Source of the DNA: a virus
IMG/VR virus record: IMGVR_UViG_3300032213_001568
Coordinates: 1-64,000 of that record
Reading direction: 5' to 3' (one strand)
Length of the DNA stretch: 64,000 nucleotides
Shown here: piece by piece, positions 41,468-50,048 of the stretch
How positions within the stretch are numbered: position 1 is the first letter of the stretch
Layout of the letters: each line of letters starts with the position of its first letter
The notes under the pieces: generated by a model
Told to the model about the DNA's origin: nothing
Seen by the model: only the letters and a program-made list of their open reading frames with translations
The model's database searches: none
Made by a program: the position numbers and the translations under genes

Positions 41468-43594
41468 ATGAAAATTACACAAGTAACACCTGGAATTATT
41501 ACAATACCACCTAACGGATGGGGAGCGGTCGAAAAAGTAATATGGGAATATTACAACAATATTAAAGAGTTAGGTTACCAATGTGACATAAAATATCTTA
41601 ATGAGGTAGATACTAATAGTAGTGATATTATTCATATTCACATGGCTAATTTAGCAATTGATGCTGCTAACAAAGGAATACCCTACATTTTTTCATTACA
41701 CGACCACCACGTTGTTTATTATGGTAAGGACTCATCTAACTACCAACAAAATTTAGAGGCGATTAAAAGGTCTGTGGTATCTTTTACACATGCTGAGTTT
41801 TTAGTTGATTACTTTGATGAAACTGATAAGTTGTTCTACCTATCACATGGTGTTAATACAGAGTTCTTTAAGAATGACAAACCGAAAAGAAGTGAACATA
41901 AATTATTATGTTTAGCGAACAATGGTATTGGGGGAGATTCAACGTATGATAGAAAGGGATTTAGATATGCAATTGAAGCGGCAATTAAATTAGATTTACC
42001 TATTACAGTTGCCGGTCCTGAAAATAATAGAATATTCTTTGAACATCATAATGACTTATTAAATTATGATAAGTTAACTTTAATGTTTTCAAATCCAAAC
42101 GAAGAACAAATATTAGAATTATATAAAAGTCATTCTATATTCTTACATCCTTCTATGTTAGAGGCCGGTCACCCTAATCTAACATTATTAGAAGCAGTAT
42201 CTTGTAATATGCCAGTTGTTGGTACTTACTTAGGTTCACAAACGATAGAAGGAATGGTTGTGGTTGAAAGAGATGTAAATCAAATAGTTAGTGGTGTTAA
42301 ACAAATCATTGATAATTACGATTTATATTTAAGTAACACTGAATTAGATAGACAAAATTATGATTGGAGTATTATTACCAAGAGAATGGTTAGAATTTAT
42401 GAAGACCTGATTAACAGTAGAAAAAATTTGAATAGTCTTGAGACTAAACAAAGATTTGATAAAGTATTTGAGAATACTGAAATAAAACCAAAAGAGATGG
42501 TTGAAAAAATTGAAGTGATTAATCACTACATCAACGGAGCATTAGTAGAAATTAAAGGTAATACTGATAAGAAATATTTGGTTGAGTTTTGGAACCAAAA
42601 TGGTGATTGTGAATATCGTGAGGAGATTGGGTGTAATATGTGGGTTAGATTAAGTAAGAAGTATTTTGATGAATACACATTGAAAATTTACTCTGAAGGT
42701 AATTTAATCAGTGAAAAGAAATACAACGCTGAAAACAAACGAGTTTATATTGCATTAGATTCAAAATCTTTGGGTGATACATTTGCTTGGGTACCTTACG
42801 CTGAAGAATTTAGAAAGAAACATAACTGTAAAGTTATCTGTTCAACATTCTTTAACGATTTGTTTGTAAAACAATATCCTGAAATACAATTTGTTCCACC
42901 TGGAAGCACGGTTGATAACCTATATGCTATGTATGAGATAGGTTGGTTCTACAATGGTGATAATGTTAAAACTGATAGACACCCAAGTGATTTTAAATTA
43001 GGACCATTACAAAAAACTGCTACAGACATCTTAGGTTTGGAATACAAGGAGGTAAAACCTTTAATCAAAAATCCTAACAAGTTAAAAAAGAAAAGAGTTG
43101 GACTTGGTATACACTCAACCGCTCAATCAAAATACTGGAACAACCCAAATGGGTGGCAAGAGATTACTGATTATCTAATATCTCTTGGTTATGAGGTTAT
43201 TATCTATTCAAAAGAGGAAGATGGGTATATGGGTAATTACTATCCTAAAGGCGCTAAACAAAACCCACCAGGTTCCATCTATAAATTGATTGAAGAATTA
43301 TCTACCTGTGAATTCTTCATAGGTATATCAAGTGGTATATCATGGGTTACTTGGGCTTTGGACATCCCAACAGTATTAATATCAGGATTTACTGAAGAGT
43401 TTAATGAGCCTTATGATAATGTTTATAAGGTTAGTGCTCCTGAAAATACTTGTAGAGGATGTGCTAATAAATTTAGATTAGACCCGGGTGATTGGAATTG
43501 GTGTCCAATAAATAAGGGAAATGATAAGATATTTGAATGTTCTAAAAAGATAACATCTGATATGGTAAAAGAACAAATCGTTAAAATAATTTAA
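41468..43594 (+). CDS. Bifunctional glycosyltransferase: GT4 plus BAHT-like heptosyltransferase
   Basis: A 708-residue protein. Residues 1-320 are GT4-like (ITQVTPGIITIPPNGWGAVEK; HPSMLEAGHPNLTLLEAVSC). A linker and small beta domain follow to about 410. Residues 410-708 resemble the bacterial autotransporter heptosyltransferase family (TibC/AAH-like): LDSKSLGDTFAWVPYAEEF, GIHSTAQSKYWNNPNGWQE, CEFFIGISSGISWVTWALD and the metal-binding cysteines CRGC (about 661-664), WCP (678) and FECSKKIT (691). That family adds heptose to Ser residues of strand-loop-strand repeat proteins, so protein O-glycosylation of the phage's Ser/Thr-rich fibres is plausible. The last gene of the operon ends in a perfect hairpin. 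Confidence 0.75.
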   Translation: MKITQVTPGIITIPPNGWGAVEKVIWEYYNNIKELGYQCDIKYLNEVDTNSSDIIHIHMANLAIDAANKGIPYIFSLHDHHVVYYGKDSSNYQQNLEAIKRSVVSFTHAEFLVDYFDETDKLFYLSHGVNTEFFKNDKPKRSEHKLLCLANNGIGGDSTYDRKGFRYAIEAAIKLDLPITVAGPENNRIFFEHHNDLLNYDKLTLMFSNPNEEQILELYKSHSIFLHPSMLEAGHPNLTLLEAVSCNMPVVGTYLGSQTIEGMVVVERDVNQIVSGVKQIIDNYDLYLSNTELDRQNYDWSIITKRMVRIYEDLINSRKNLNSLETKQRFDKVFENTEIKPKEMVEKIEVINHYINGALVEIKGNTDKKYLVEFWNQNGDCEYREEIGCNMWVRLSKKYFDEYTLKIYSEGNLISEKKYNAENKRVYIALDSKSLGDTFAWVPYAEEFRKKHNCKVICSTFFNDLFVKQYPEIQFVPPGSTVDNLYAMYEIGWFYNGDNVKTDRHPSDFKLGPLQKTATDILGLEYKEVKPLIKNPNKLKKKRVGLGIHSTAQSKYWNNPNGWQEITDYLISLGYEVIIYSKEEDGYMGNYYPKGAKQNPPGSIYKLIEELSTCEFFIGISSGISWVTWALDIPTVLISGFTEEFNEPYDNVYKVSAPENTCRGCANKFRLDPGDWNWCPINKGNDKIFECSKKITSDMVKEQIVKII

Positions 43595-43605
43595 CGATTT
43601 GTTTT
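43572..43605. terminator. 14-bp hairpin at end of glycan operon
   Basis: AACAAATCGTTAAA / TTTAACGATTTGTT form a perfect 14-bp stem with an ATAA loop. The + strand stop codon lies in the right arm and the minus-strand stop in the left arm. The T tail is short, so it is a weak bidirectional terminator. Confidence 0.6.
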
Positions 43606-43733
43606 ACTAAATCAACGGCTCCATAAACCGCTAAAGACATGATTAATAAAGCGAAAAATACTTGAGGTAACATTTTTTTAATGTTGTTACATTTATTACA
43701 AGTTTTTTCTTCAGATTTTTTTAAATTTTCCAT
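43581..43733 (-). CDS. Small CxxC membrane protein
   Basis: A 50-residue minus-strand protein: MENLKKSEEKTCNKCNNIKK, a TM segment (about 24-42, VFFALLIMSLAVYGAVDLV) and a short basic tail. The CNKC pair before the TM may bind a metal. Its last codons overlap convergently the end of the heptosyltransferase gene. Sits 21 nt downstream of the next minus-strand gene's stop, so probably co-transcribed with it. Confidence 0.55.
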   Translation of the reverse strand: MENLKKSEEKTCNKCNNIKKMLPQVFFALLIMSLAVYGAVDLVKQIVKLF

Positions 43734-43754
43734 AATATAATCTTAAAAGGATAT

Positions 43755-44306
43755 TTAATCTAAGTAAACAATTGGAATACTTTCTGAAATAGATTCTATG
43801 AAAACTTTTGGAGCGTCAGGACCTTTGAATTTCTTAAGCATCTTTCCATCTTTAGAAAAGGCTGAAGTAAAGATGAAATAAGTTTCACCAATTTCACGGG
43901 CTAAACCTATTTCCATATAATCGAAGTCTTCTTCTCTTGGGTTATCAGTATATCTTTTAACAAATATAATTTTTTGACCATCAATAAATTTATTATTAGA
44001 AGGAACACCGTATTTTTCGTAAAAATACTCTTTTATTTTTTCGTAGTTATCATCAAAAAAATCAGTAATCATATCATTTGGAATACCAACTCTGACTACA
44101 TATTCAGGTTTGTCTAAGTTCCTGTCCTTATCCTCTAAATAGAAATCAGCAATCTTATCAAAACTGAATTTTCCGTATCGGTCTTCCCATTGGTGATACG
44201 AAGCAAATAGTCTAACCCTTTTATCTTCAATAACATCAGCAAACAAAAGAATGGGCCTTCTCCCACTTTCTAATAATATCTGCTTAACGGTATCTAAAAG
44301 TTTCAT
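43755..44306 (-). CDS. Hypothetical protein, minus strand
   Basis: A 183-residue protein from the ATG at 44306; the TATTTATC motif lies 4 nt upstream and the longer frame would run into a terminator. The N-terminal helix (KLLDTVKQILLESG) is followed by alternating strands and helices with conserved-looking WEDRYGKFSFDKIADFYL. No known family. The start is preceded by a terminator of an upstream minus-strand transcript, so it has its own promoter. Confidence 0.55.
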   Translation of the reverse strand: MKLLDTVKQILLESGRRPILLFADVIEDKRVRLFASYHQWEDRYGKFSFDKIADFYLEDKDRNLDKPEYVVRVGIPNDMITDFFDDNYEKIKEYFYEKYGVPSNNKFIDGQKIIFVKRYTDNPREEDFDYMEIGLAREIGETYFIFTSAFSKDGKMLKKFKGPDAPKVFIESISESIPIVYLD

Positions 44307-44310
44307 ATAA

Positions 44311-44318
44311 GATAAATA
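44311..44318 (-). promoter_or_regulatory. TATTTATC motif 4 nt before minus-strand ATG at 44306
   Basis: Minus-strand TATTTATC followed by TTAT and ATG, the same 4-nt spacing as at 6434, 14120 and 57405. Confidence 0.35.
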
Positions 44319-44321
44319 TAG

Positions 44322-44356
44322 AAAAAAACGAAAGGGAACCATTTCTGATTCCCTTT
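44322..44356 (-). terminator. Minus-strand intrinsic terminator
   Basis: AAAGGGAA / TTCCCTTT stem (8 bp, 10-nt loop) followed on the minus strand by a run of seven T. No minus-strand protein gene lies upstream of it, so it appears to terminate a non-coding transcript. Confidence 0.7.
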
Positions 44357-44462
44357 CTTTGACCTGGGGGTCGGGTTTTTCAACCTGTGTCTACTTACGC
44401 TAAACACCCAACGGTAAGTTTTTTTGTGGAGAGCTTACTTCCTTAATTCTTTTACAAATATA
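44322..44462 (-). ncRNA. Candidate small structured RNA
   Basis: A gene-free stretch read on the minus strand. It contains a hairpin GTGTTTA / TAGACAC whose G-U pair exists only on this strand, a GGTT-GAAA-AACC hairpin with a GNRA tetraloop, and a CTTAC segment able to pair with GTAAG either upstream or in the hairpin loop (a pseudoknot or switch). It ends at the minus-strand terminator. CAAATATA at about 44455 is the reverse complement of TATATTTG, a possible -7 element. Family unknown; length about 130 nt. Confidence 0.4.
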
Positions 44463-44509
44463 TATCTAAAAATCCCAACAAAAAAATATATTTTAAACTT
44501 TTTTTGATA

Positions 44510-44517
44510 TATCTTTG
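44510..44517 (+). promoter_or_regulatory. TATCTTTG -7 element 4 nt before ATG at 44522
   Basis: Matches TAnnTTTG and lies exactly 4 nt before the start codon, as at 15981, 50636 and 55525. No TTG is found 20 nt upstream. Confidence 0.45.
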
Positions 44518-44521
44518 TCGT

Positions 44522-44659
44522 ATGAAACAGGAAATACTACCACTTAATCTTCGTCATGTTGCTCAAATTGTGAGACGAAATATGATTACAAAAGTTGTGC
44601 CGTCAGGTAAGGTTTATTCCCGTAAGAGAGGTAAAAAGGTTGATATCTACCAAGATTAG
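44522..44659 (+). CDS. Small basic protein
   Basis: A 45-residue protein: MKQEILPLNLRHVAQIVRRN ... SRKRGKKVDIYQD. It is strongly basic, with one likely helix, and could bind nucleic acid. It has its own -7 promoter element 4 nt upstream of the ATG, and lies 23 nt before the D12 methylase, so it may be part of that transcript. No family recognised. Confidence 0.5.
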   Translation: MKQEILPLNLRHVAQIVRRNMITKVVPSGKVYSRKRGKKVDIYQD

Positions 44660-44682
44660 AATTATATTTTACGAAAAAAGTT

Positions 44683-45522
44683 ATGCTAAGTTATATTGGT
44701 GGTAAAAGTAAGATAGGTAAGTGGATTGTTCCATTCTACCCAACAGATATGGAAACGTATGTTGAAACGTTTGGTGGAATGTTTTGGTGTTTCTTCAATA
44801 TGGATTTGAAACTATATCCTAATTTGAAAAGAGTTGTTTATAACGACTTCAATCCTTTGAACTATAACTTGTTTGTGTGTCTTCAGAACCCTGAGACTTT
44901 GTTATCGGCGATTAATAACATCCCATGTCAACAACAAGGTGTGGAAGTAACACCACCAGTTTATAAAGAACAATTTAATGAGTTTCAGAAGGAAATTTTC
45001 TCTCATGGTTTAACAATTAACTATCCTGATTATGGTGTTGCGGCAAAATATGCTTATGTTCTGACACAGGTTTTCAGTGGTTCAAAACCTGAGACCTCAA
45101 GTTTTATTGATTTGAAGGGAAAATATAAGTCAAAATATCTTACCTTTAGAGATAAATTATCTAAACCTGAATGGGTAGAACATTTCAATAAAATATCAGA
45201 GTTTAGATTGGGTGATTTTGAAGATGTGATTAAAGAGTTTGATAGTCCTACAACATATTTTTATGTAGACCCACCATATTGGAAGACTGAGAACTATTAC
45301 TCAAACCATGATTTTGATAGGGAAGACCATGAAAGATTGGCAGATTGTTTGAAAGGTATTGAAGGTAAGTTTAGTTTATCTTACTACGATTTTCAGTTGT
45401 TGAATGAGTGGTTTCCAAAGGAGGAATACAAATGGGAGAAGAAAGAATTTGCTAAAGCTGCCGCTGCGAAGAAAGGAAAGGCACAAAATATGGGTGAAGA
45501 ACTATTAATTATGAATTATTGA
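44683..45522 (+). CDS. D12-class N6-adenine DNA methyltransferase
   Basis: A 279-residue protein. LSYIGGKSKIGKWIVPFYP (residues 2-20) is the typical D12 start, YVETFGGMFWCFFN the SAM-binding FxG region, RVVYNDFNPLNYNLF the second acidic loop, and FYVDPPYWKTENYYS near residue 196 the catalytic DPPY. Length fits the Dam/DpnIIA group. It modifies adenine in a specific site, protecting phage DNA. It is the second of three DNA methylases in the window. Confidence 0.85.
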   Translation: MLSYIGGKSKIGKWIVPFYPTDMETYVETFGGMFWCFFNMDLKLYPNLKRVVYNDFNPLNYNLFVCLQNPETLLSAINNIPCQQQGVEVTPPVYKEQFNEFQKEIFSHGLTINYPDYGVAAKYAYVLTQVFSGSKPETSSFIDLKGKYKSKYLTFRDKLSKPEWVEHFNKISEFRLGDFEDVIKEFDSPTTYFYVDPPYWKTENYYSNHDFDREDHERLADCLKGIEGKFSLSYYDFQLLNEWFPKEEYKWEKKEFAKAAAAKKGKAQNMGEELLIMNY

Positions 45523-45524
45523 TA

Positions 45525-45532
45525 TATTTATA
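45525..45532 (+). promoter_or_regulatory. TATTTATA motif 14 nt before ATG at 45547
   Basis: Gene-oriented element just after the methylase stop codon. Confidence 0.3.
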
Positions 45533-45546
45533 TAAAAACTTTAGAA

Positions 45547-46899
45547 ATGAAATTTACTAATATCTTAACAAACATTATTTTAGAAGATTCAAGATTTACC
45601 CTTCTATATGATAAATTAGTTGACAAGGGTGGTAGAAAACCTGAACCAGGTAAAATCCCTTTTGAAACATTAAGAACTATTATCTTTGCTGACCCTACAA
45701 CAAGAGCTCCGCAAAGCTTACTTCAAAATATTGATAGTCTAACACCTGAACAAATGGAAATTGTTAAGGTTGGTAAGTATACTAACTGGATATTAAAGAA
45801 TTTCTTAAAACCATCATTTAGTGATGAAAGAGCGGATGTTGAAGTTGGTTCACCTGAATATAAACAATTAGTTAAAAGATATCGTGACTTATACCTTGAG
45901 GATTTATACAAGGTTACTGACGACTTAAAGAAGTTTGAGAGATTCAAAGGTCAATTAGAAGCTGACAAAAGAGATATTAATAAATTGACTGTTGATACAT
46001 TATTTGATGCGGTTAAGGACTTTAAGTTAGAAAAAACAAAAGGAACAAAACAAGAAAAAGAAGAAGCTAAATCAACTTACCAATACCCTGGTTCAACGAT
46101 TGCATTTAAAGGGCCAAACTGGACTGTAGTTAAGATTGAAGACCAAAGTGAACTTGGTAAGAACGCGGCTTGTTTCTTTGGTGGTTATCACGAACCTGAT
46201 ATGGGTGAAACAAGATGGTGTACATCATCACCTGGTTTAAGTTACTTTAACACTTATATCAAACAAGGACCATTATATGTAATTCTACCTAATCAAAGTT
46301 CTGATTTGGGTAAAAAATCAGGTCTTCCTGTTGAAAGATACCAGTGGCACTTCCAGTCTAATCAGTTTATGGATAGACATGATAGAAATGTGAATATCGT
46401 TGAAATGTTACAAGGTAAGTTGTCGGAACTTAAAGATTTCTTCAAACCTGAATTTGCTAAAGGATTGGCAAAAGAAAATGGTAAGAGAGTTGATATTGTT
46501 TACCCTGAATCTTCGGCTGGTAAGTTTGTTGGATTGTATGGATTTAAAGAATTATTTGACAACCTACCAGATGACTTGGAACAATTAATCATCCAAACTT
46601 CAAAGAACATTAAAGAAACAATCGCTCTTGAAGTTCCTGAAAGTATTGGAAGATTTGATAAGTTACAAACACTTTTATTAGGTGGTATGGTTAAATCTGT
46701 TCCTGATAGTATTTGTAATTTGACGAGTTTACTATTACTTGCTTTACCAAACAACCCTCAGTTAACGACTATTCCAGCGTGTATTAAAGATTTACCTATG
46801 TTAGGTTTCTTGAACGTAAGTGGTAGTAATGTTAAACTTCCTGAAGAACTTAAAGATGTTTTACATGAGGAAGGTGATGGTTATTATTATGTAGTTTAA
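45547..46899 (+). CDS. Large protein with WCT phage domain and leucine-rich repeats
   Basis: A 450-residue protein. Residues about 195-280 contain GETRWCTSSPGLSYFNTYIK, GPLYVILP and RYQWHFQSNQFMDRHDR, the hallmarks of a domain often seen in large phages (WCT...FN-x-YI...QFHF...DRxD). The C-terminal 110 residues are leucine-rich repeats: IGRFDKLQTLLLGGMVKSVP, DSICNLTSLLLLALPNNPQ, CIKDLPMLGFLNVSGSNVK. LRRs are mostly protein-protein modules and rare in phage. No catalytic residues can be assigned. Possible host-interaction or virion assembly function. Confidence 0.6.
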   Translation: MKFTNILTNIILEDSRFTLLYDKLVDKGGRKPEPGKIPFETLRTIIFADPTTRAPQSLLQNIDSLTPEQMEIVKVGKYTNWILKNFLKPSFSDERADVEVGSPEYKQLVKRYRDLYLEDLYKVTDDLKKFERFKGQLEADKRDINKLTVDTLFDAVKDFKLEKTKGTKQEKEEAKSTYQYPGSTIAFKGPNWTVVKIEDQSELGKNAACFFGGYHEPDMGETRWCTSSPGLSYFNTYIKQGPLYVILPNQSSDLGKKSGLPVERYQWHFQSNQFMDRHDRNVNIVEMLQGKLSELKDFFKPEFAKGLAKENGKRVDIVYPESSAGKFVGLYGFKELFDNLPDDLEQLIIQTSKNIKETIALEVPESIGRFDKLQTLLLGGMVKSVPDSICNLTSLLLLALPNNPQLTTIPACIKDLPMLGFLNVSGSNVKLPEELKDVLHEEGDGYYYVV

Positions 46900-46910
46900 T
46901 AAATTAGTTA

Positions 46911-46918
46911 TATCTTTG
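46911..46918 (+). promoter_or_regulatory. TATCTTTG -7 element upstream of 46938
   Basis: Matches the TAnnTTTG consensus and lies 19 nt before the ATG. There is no TTG exactly 20 nt upstream, so it is weaker than the other sites. Confidence 0.35.
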
Positions 46919-46937
46919 TTTCCTAATCTTACTGCCT

Positions 46938-47228
46938 ATGAAAAATGTAGATGCGGAAATTTACTTAAATCAGTTGATAGGGTTCTTTGAAAAGAACCCC
47001 AACGACTTGATTGACTTAATCGGGAAACTTAAGAAAAATACTTTCTATGAAAGGGTTAAAGAAAAAGTTTACGAAAATCTTGATAATGGTTTGGAACTTA
47101 TCCTTACCCAGCAACAACTTATTGATATTGTTGTAGGTATGTACGATGAGACAAACAAAACTGTTAAACCATTAGAAATAAAAACACCTGTTATCAAAAC
47201 AAATTACGGAATTATTTGGCTTAACTAA
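46938..47228 (+). CDS. Small hypothetical protein
   Basis: A 96-residue mostly helical acidic protein (DAEIYLNQLIGFFEKNPND ...) with a short strand at the C-terminus (PVIKTNYGIIWLN). No known motif. Preceded by a possible TAnnTTTG promoter and followed by the DUF932 promoter. Function unknown. Confidence 0.55.
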   Translation: MKNVDAEIYLNQLIGFFEKNPNDLIDLIGKLKKNTFYERVKEKVYENLDNGLELILTQQQLIDIVVGMYDETNKTVKPLEIKTPVIKTNYGIIWLN

Positions 47229-47246
47229 GAAACTGTTGTATATTTG
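47216..47246 (+). promoter_or_regulatory. Bacteroidota-type promoter TTG-N20-TATATTTG
   Basis: TTG at 47216-47218, 20 nt, then TATATTTG at 47239-47246. The ATG at 47269 gives a 22-nt distance from the -7 element. Confidence 0.65.
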
Positions 47247-47268
47247 TAGTCATAAATAAATAAACACT

Positions 47269-48015
47269 ATGAACCTACAAGATTTAAAAACAACAGTACC
47301 AGCATTATTCCAAACAGAAAAACTTTCAAAATTGTCTGACCGTTACACTATGGTCCCTACCATTGATGTAGTTGACAAGTTCATCCAAAACGGATGGCAA
47401 GTAAGCGGAGCAAAACAAGTGGGTAAGAGCTCATTTGGTAAACACCAAGTTCGTCTTCGTAACGCAGAACTTCCACAAGTAGGTGACTCGTTATTAGAGG
47501 CGGTAATCACCAACTCACACAACGGAAGTTCAACTCTTCAAGTAGGTGCAGGTTTATTCCGACTTGTATGTAGCAATGGTTTAACTGTTCCTGTATCAAC
47601 CTTCGGGGACATGAAACAAACTCACTTGAACTTGAGTATGAGTGATGTTGAATTGATTACTGAGCAGTTCGTATTGAATACTCCAAAAATCCAAAAGTCA
47701 GTAACCCGTATGATGGAAGTGACTATGGATACTGAAAGAAAGATTGACTTCGTATCTAAGGCGGTTGGTATCCGTTGGAAGAACACCGAGGATATCTCAA
47801 CTCTAACTTTGGAAACAATCATTGACCCACTTCGTGATGGTGATAGTGATGACAACCTTTGGACCACCTTCAACGTAGTACAAGAGAAGTTAATTCGTGG
47901 AGGGTTCATCAAACAACAAGGACGTAACACTCGTTCAGTAAAGGGTATCCAATCCTTGAATATGGATAACATGATTAACACAAAACTTTGGGAACTAGCT
48001 GAAACATTTTGCTAA
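47269..48015 (+). CDS. DUF932-type phage/plasmid protein
   Basis: A 248-residue protein. LSDRYTMVPTIDVVDKFIQN (residues 22-41), GWQVSGAKQVGKSSFGKHQV and a later SNGLTVPVSTFGDMKQTHLN match the DUF932 pattern (SDRYxxvPT... HxVrLR... nGlt) of proteins common in large phages and plasmids. Its codons are more C/G-ended than its neighbours', hinting at high expression or transfer. The stop overlaps the next start (TAATG). Biochemical function unknown. Confidence 0.7.
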   Translation: MNLQDLKTTVPALFQTEKLSKLSDRYTMVPTIDVVDKFIQNGWQVSGAKQVGKSSFGKHQVRLRNAELPQVGDSLLEAVITNSHNGSSTLQVGAGLFRLVCSNGLTVPVSTFGDMKQTHLNLSMSDVELITEQFVLNTPKIQKSVTRMMEVTMDTERKIDFVSKAVGIRWKNTEDISTLTLETIIDPLRDGDSDDNLWTTFNVVQEKLIRGGFIKQQGRNTRSVKGIQSLNMDNMINTKLWELAETFC

Positions 48016-49709
48016 TGGACAACCTATTCACACTCATCAACGAAAAATATTATGTCGGTCACTATCTCCCCTACAATTCGGTGGGGGAGAATAATTCCGA
48101 TTTTAATGAGGATGACGAGCCATTATTTATATTACGTAAGTCAAATCCTAGAGACCATTTTGATGGTAAACATTTGTTTTATACGTTTGATAAATCTGTA
48201 AATGGTAGTAAAGAAGAGTTTGAAAAAAACTATGGTAATCCTCTTTGTGAGGTAACTGTACAAAGAAGTACTTTTGTTGTTGAGGAAAATGAGGATAAGA
48301 TTTGCTTAAAAGTATTCTATTGTGGGAAACATAGAAAGGCTGGAGAAGTATTTTTTCGTAAAAGTACTAAACTAAACTACATTACGTTTAATAAGAAAAC
48401 CAATATTTTTACGGTTGGTAAAAATACTGAATACCATAAGAAAAGAGGTAAGGGTAAGAGTAGTGTTGTTAGACGTAATTCATTCCCGATATCGTTAACT
48501 ACGGATGCTTATCATTCATTTATGAATGGGTTAGATGATACCAAAACATACAATTTGGAGATTATCGAAGGTATTAATGTATTTTTATCTAAAATCGGAG
48601 CTGAAAAAGTTTTAAACTACACTGGGTTACCGATGTCTTTATTTGGATGTTTGTTGGACAAACAAGGTGTTAAAAAACCTGACAATTGGAGAGGGTATTA
48701 CAATGTATATCCAAAACCAATTAAAAAAGACTATAAGAAATACGGATTTAAGATGGTTGATGCTTATATGAAATTAAACGATGTAAGTTCAGAGAAAATT
48801 AAAAAAGTATTACATAAAGTTCAAAATCCTTGTTTCAAAAGTATTAAAATGTTGATGGATATCTTTGGGAGAGATTTTATTTTACAAAGACCTGAAGAAG
48901 AATTGTGTATTATTTTTAATACTAAAATTGACGAATCACCATTTCAACCTGTAAGACATTACTTTGAAAATTTTAGTAAAAGGGATATGAGTAATTGTTA
49001 TCAGATTTACTTAATATCTAAAACAGACCATTTAGCATCTACTCATAGTTTTTACGACCACGTAAGATTTTTTGATGTTCTATCAAGAAACGAACCGATT
49101 AAATGGATGTCTAAAACTTTGAAAGAATTTAATGCTGAACATACTATTTGGTCAGACAAAGTTGACTTTTATACCACAGGGAAATACTCAAGACAATATT
49201 CTAATGAATTTGTTGAACGAGTATCAAAACCAATAATAACAAGTGATAAAATTACATTTAACCCTCTTGTGTTACAAAGTAGTGAAGAATATGTTGATGA
49301 GTCAGTACACCAATCTAATTGTGTAAGAACTTATCAAAATAGACCTTCATCGTTAATTATATCACTTCGTAAAGAGAATGGTGATAGAGCGTCAATTGAA
49401 TATAGGCCTTCAATTGGTAAGTTTGGTATGAATGAAAATCAACCAGTTAATTTCAAACGAGTTCAGACACTTGGAAGGTTTAATAATATGTTAGATGATA
49501 CTTGGGATGATGCGATTTTTATATTAGATGTTAGATTAAAAAGTATTACTAGTAGAGTGTGGGGTAATCCTATTGCTGAGTTTGTTACTGGTGGTGGAAG
49601 AAAAGAATACAACTTTATTTTTGATAAAGACGGACAACTTAACTGGGAACATTTAACAAATTCAATTGACATTGGGGACGACTTACCTTACATTGACTTT
49701 GAATGGTAA
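48015..49709 (+). CDS. PcfJ-like protein
   Basis: A 564-residue protein from the ATG at 48015, coupled to the DUF932 gene. The C-terminal third contains EEYVDESVHQSNCVRTYQNR, LIISLRKENGDRASIEYRP and VKRVQTLGRFN-like segments, matching the PcfJ C-terminal pattern (EG..L.HCV..Y... I.SLR... ATIE). PcfJ proteins are found on mobile elements; their exact role is unknown. The N-terminal 300 residues are Lys/Asn-rich with no recognised domain. Confidence 0.5.
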   Translation: MDNLFTLINEKYYVGHYLPYNSVGENNSDFNEDDEPLFILRKSNPRDHFDGKHLFYTFDKSVNGSKEEFEKNYGNPLCEVTVQRSTFVVEENEDKICLKVFYCGKHRKAGEVFFRKSTKLNYITFNKKTNIFTVGKNTEYHKKRGKGKSSVVRRNSFPISLTTDAYHSFMNGLDDTKTYNLEIIEGINVFLSKIGAEKVLNYTGLPMSLFGCLLDKQGVKKPDNWRGYYNVYPKPIKKDYKKYGFKMVDAYMKLNDVSSEKIKKVLHKVQNPCFKSIKMLMDIFGRDFILQRPEEELCIIFNTKIDESPFQPVRHYFENFSKRDMSNCYQIYLISKTDHLASTHSFYDHVRFFDVLSRNEPIKWMSKTLKEFNAEHTIWSDKVDFYTTGKYSRQYSNEFVERVSKPIITSDKITFNPLVLQSSEEYVDESVHQSNCVRTYQNRPSSLIISLRKENGDRASIEYRPSIGKFGMNENQPVNFKRVQTLGRFNNMLDDTWDDAIFILDVRLKSITSRVWGNPIAEFVTGGGRKEYNFIFDKDGQLNWEHLTNSIDIGDDLPYIDFEW

Positions 49710-50044
49710 ACGAAAAAAAGATATTTCTATTTGAGGATAGATTGTTGGATAAAGAAGGACTTTTATCGATTCTTCAGTTATCTGATGGACACAATCTTTT
49801 ACCTAATGACTTTTTGAAAAGAGATAACATAGAAAAAGTTTTTATCAACTCAATCATGTATAGTGATGGTGAGGTTTATTCCGATTTAATATGTAAACTA
49901 CCTAACGGTAGTTTCATTTATTTATCTAAAGCTGATGGGGTTGAGTATAAAGTAAAATTATATTATAATGCCGACAAGTTGAGTGAGGTTAAGTTCTTCT
50001 TAACTCAAATTTTGAAACAAAAAAAGGAAAGTAAAAATATTTAA
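49703..50044 (+). CDS. Hypothetical protein
   Basis: A 113-residue protein overlapping the PcfJ-like gene by 7 nt. Mixed alpha/beta (MVNEKKIFLFEDRLLDKEGL ... YKVKLYYNADKLSEVKFFLTQ), without known motif. Position in the same transcript as DUF932/PcfJ and the thioredoxin suggests an accessory role. Confidence 0.55.
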   Translation: MVNEKKIFLFEDRLLDKEGLLSILQLSDGHNLLPNDFLKRDNIEKVFINSIMYSDGEVYSDLICKLPNGSFIYLSKADGVEYKVKLYYNADKLSEVKFFLTQILKQKKESKNI

Positions 50045-50048
50045 AAGT

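Noticed and set aside
44341-44480. tRNA gene in the gap before 44522
   Set aside because: No seven-base acceptor stem, T-loop GTTCRA or anticodon arm can be laid out on either strand.
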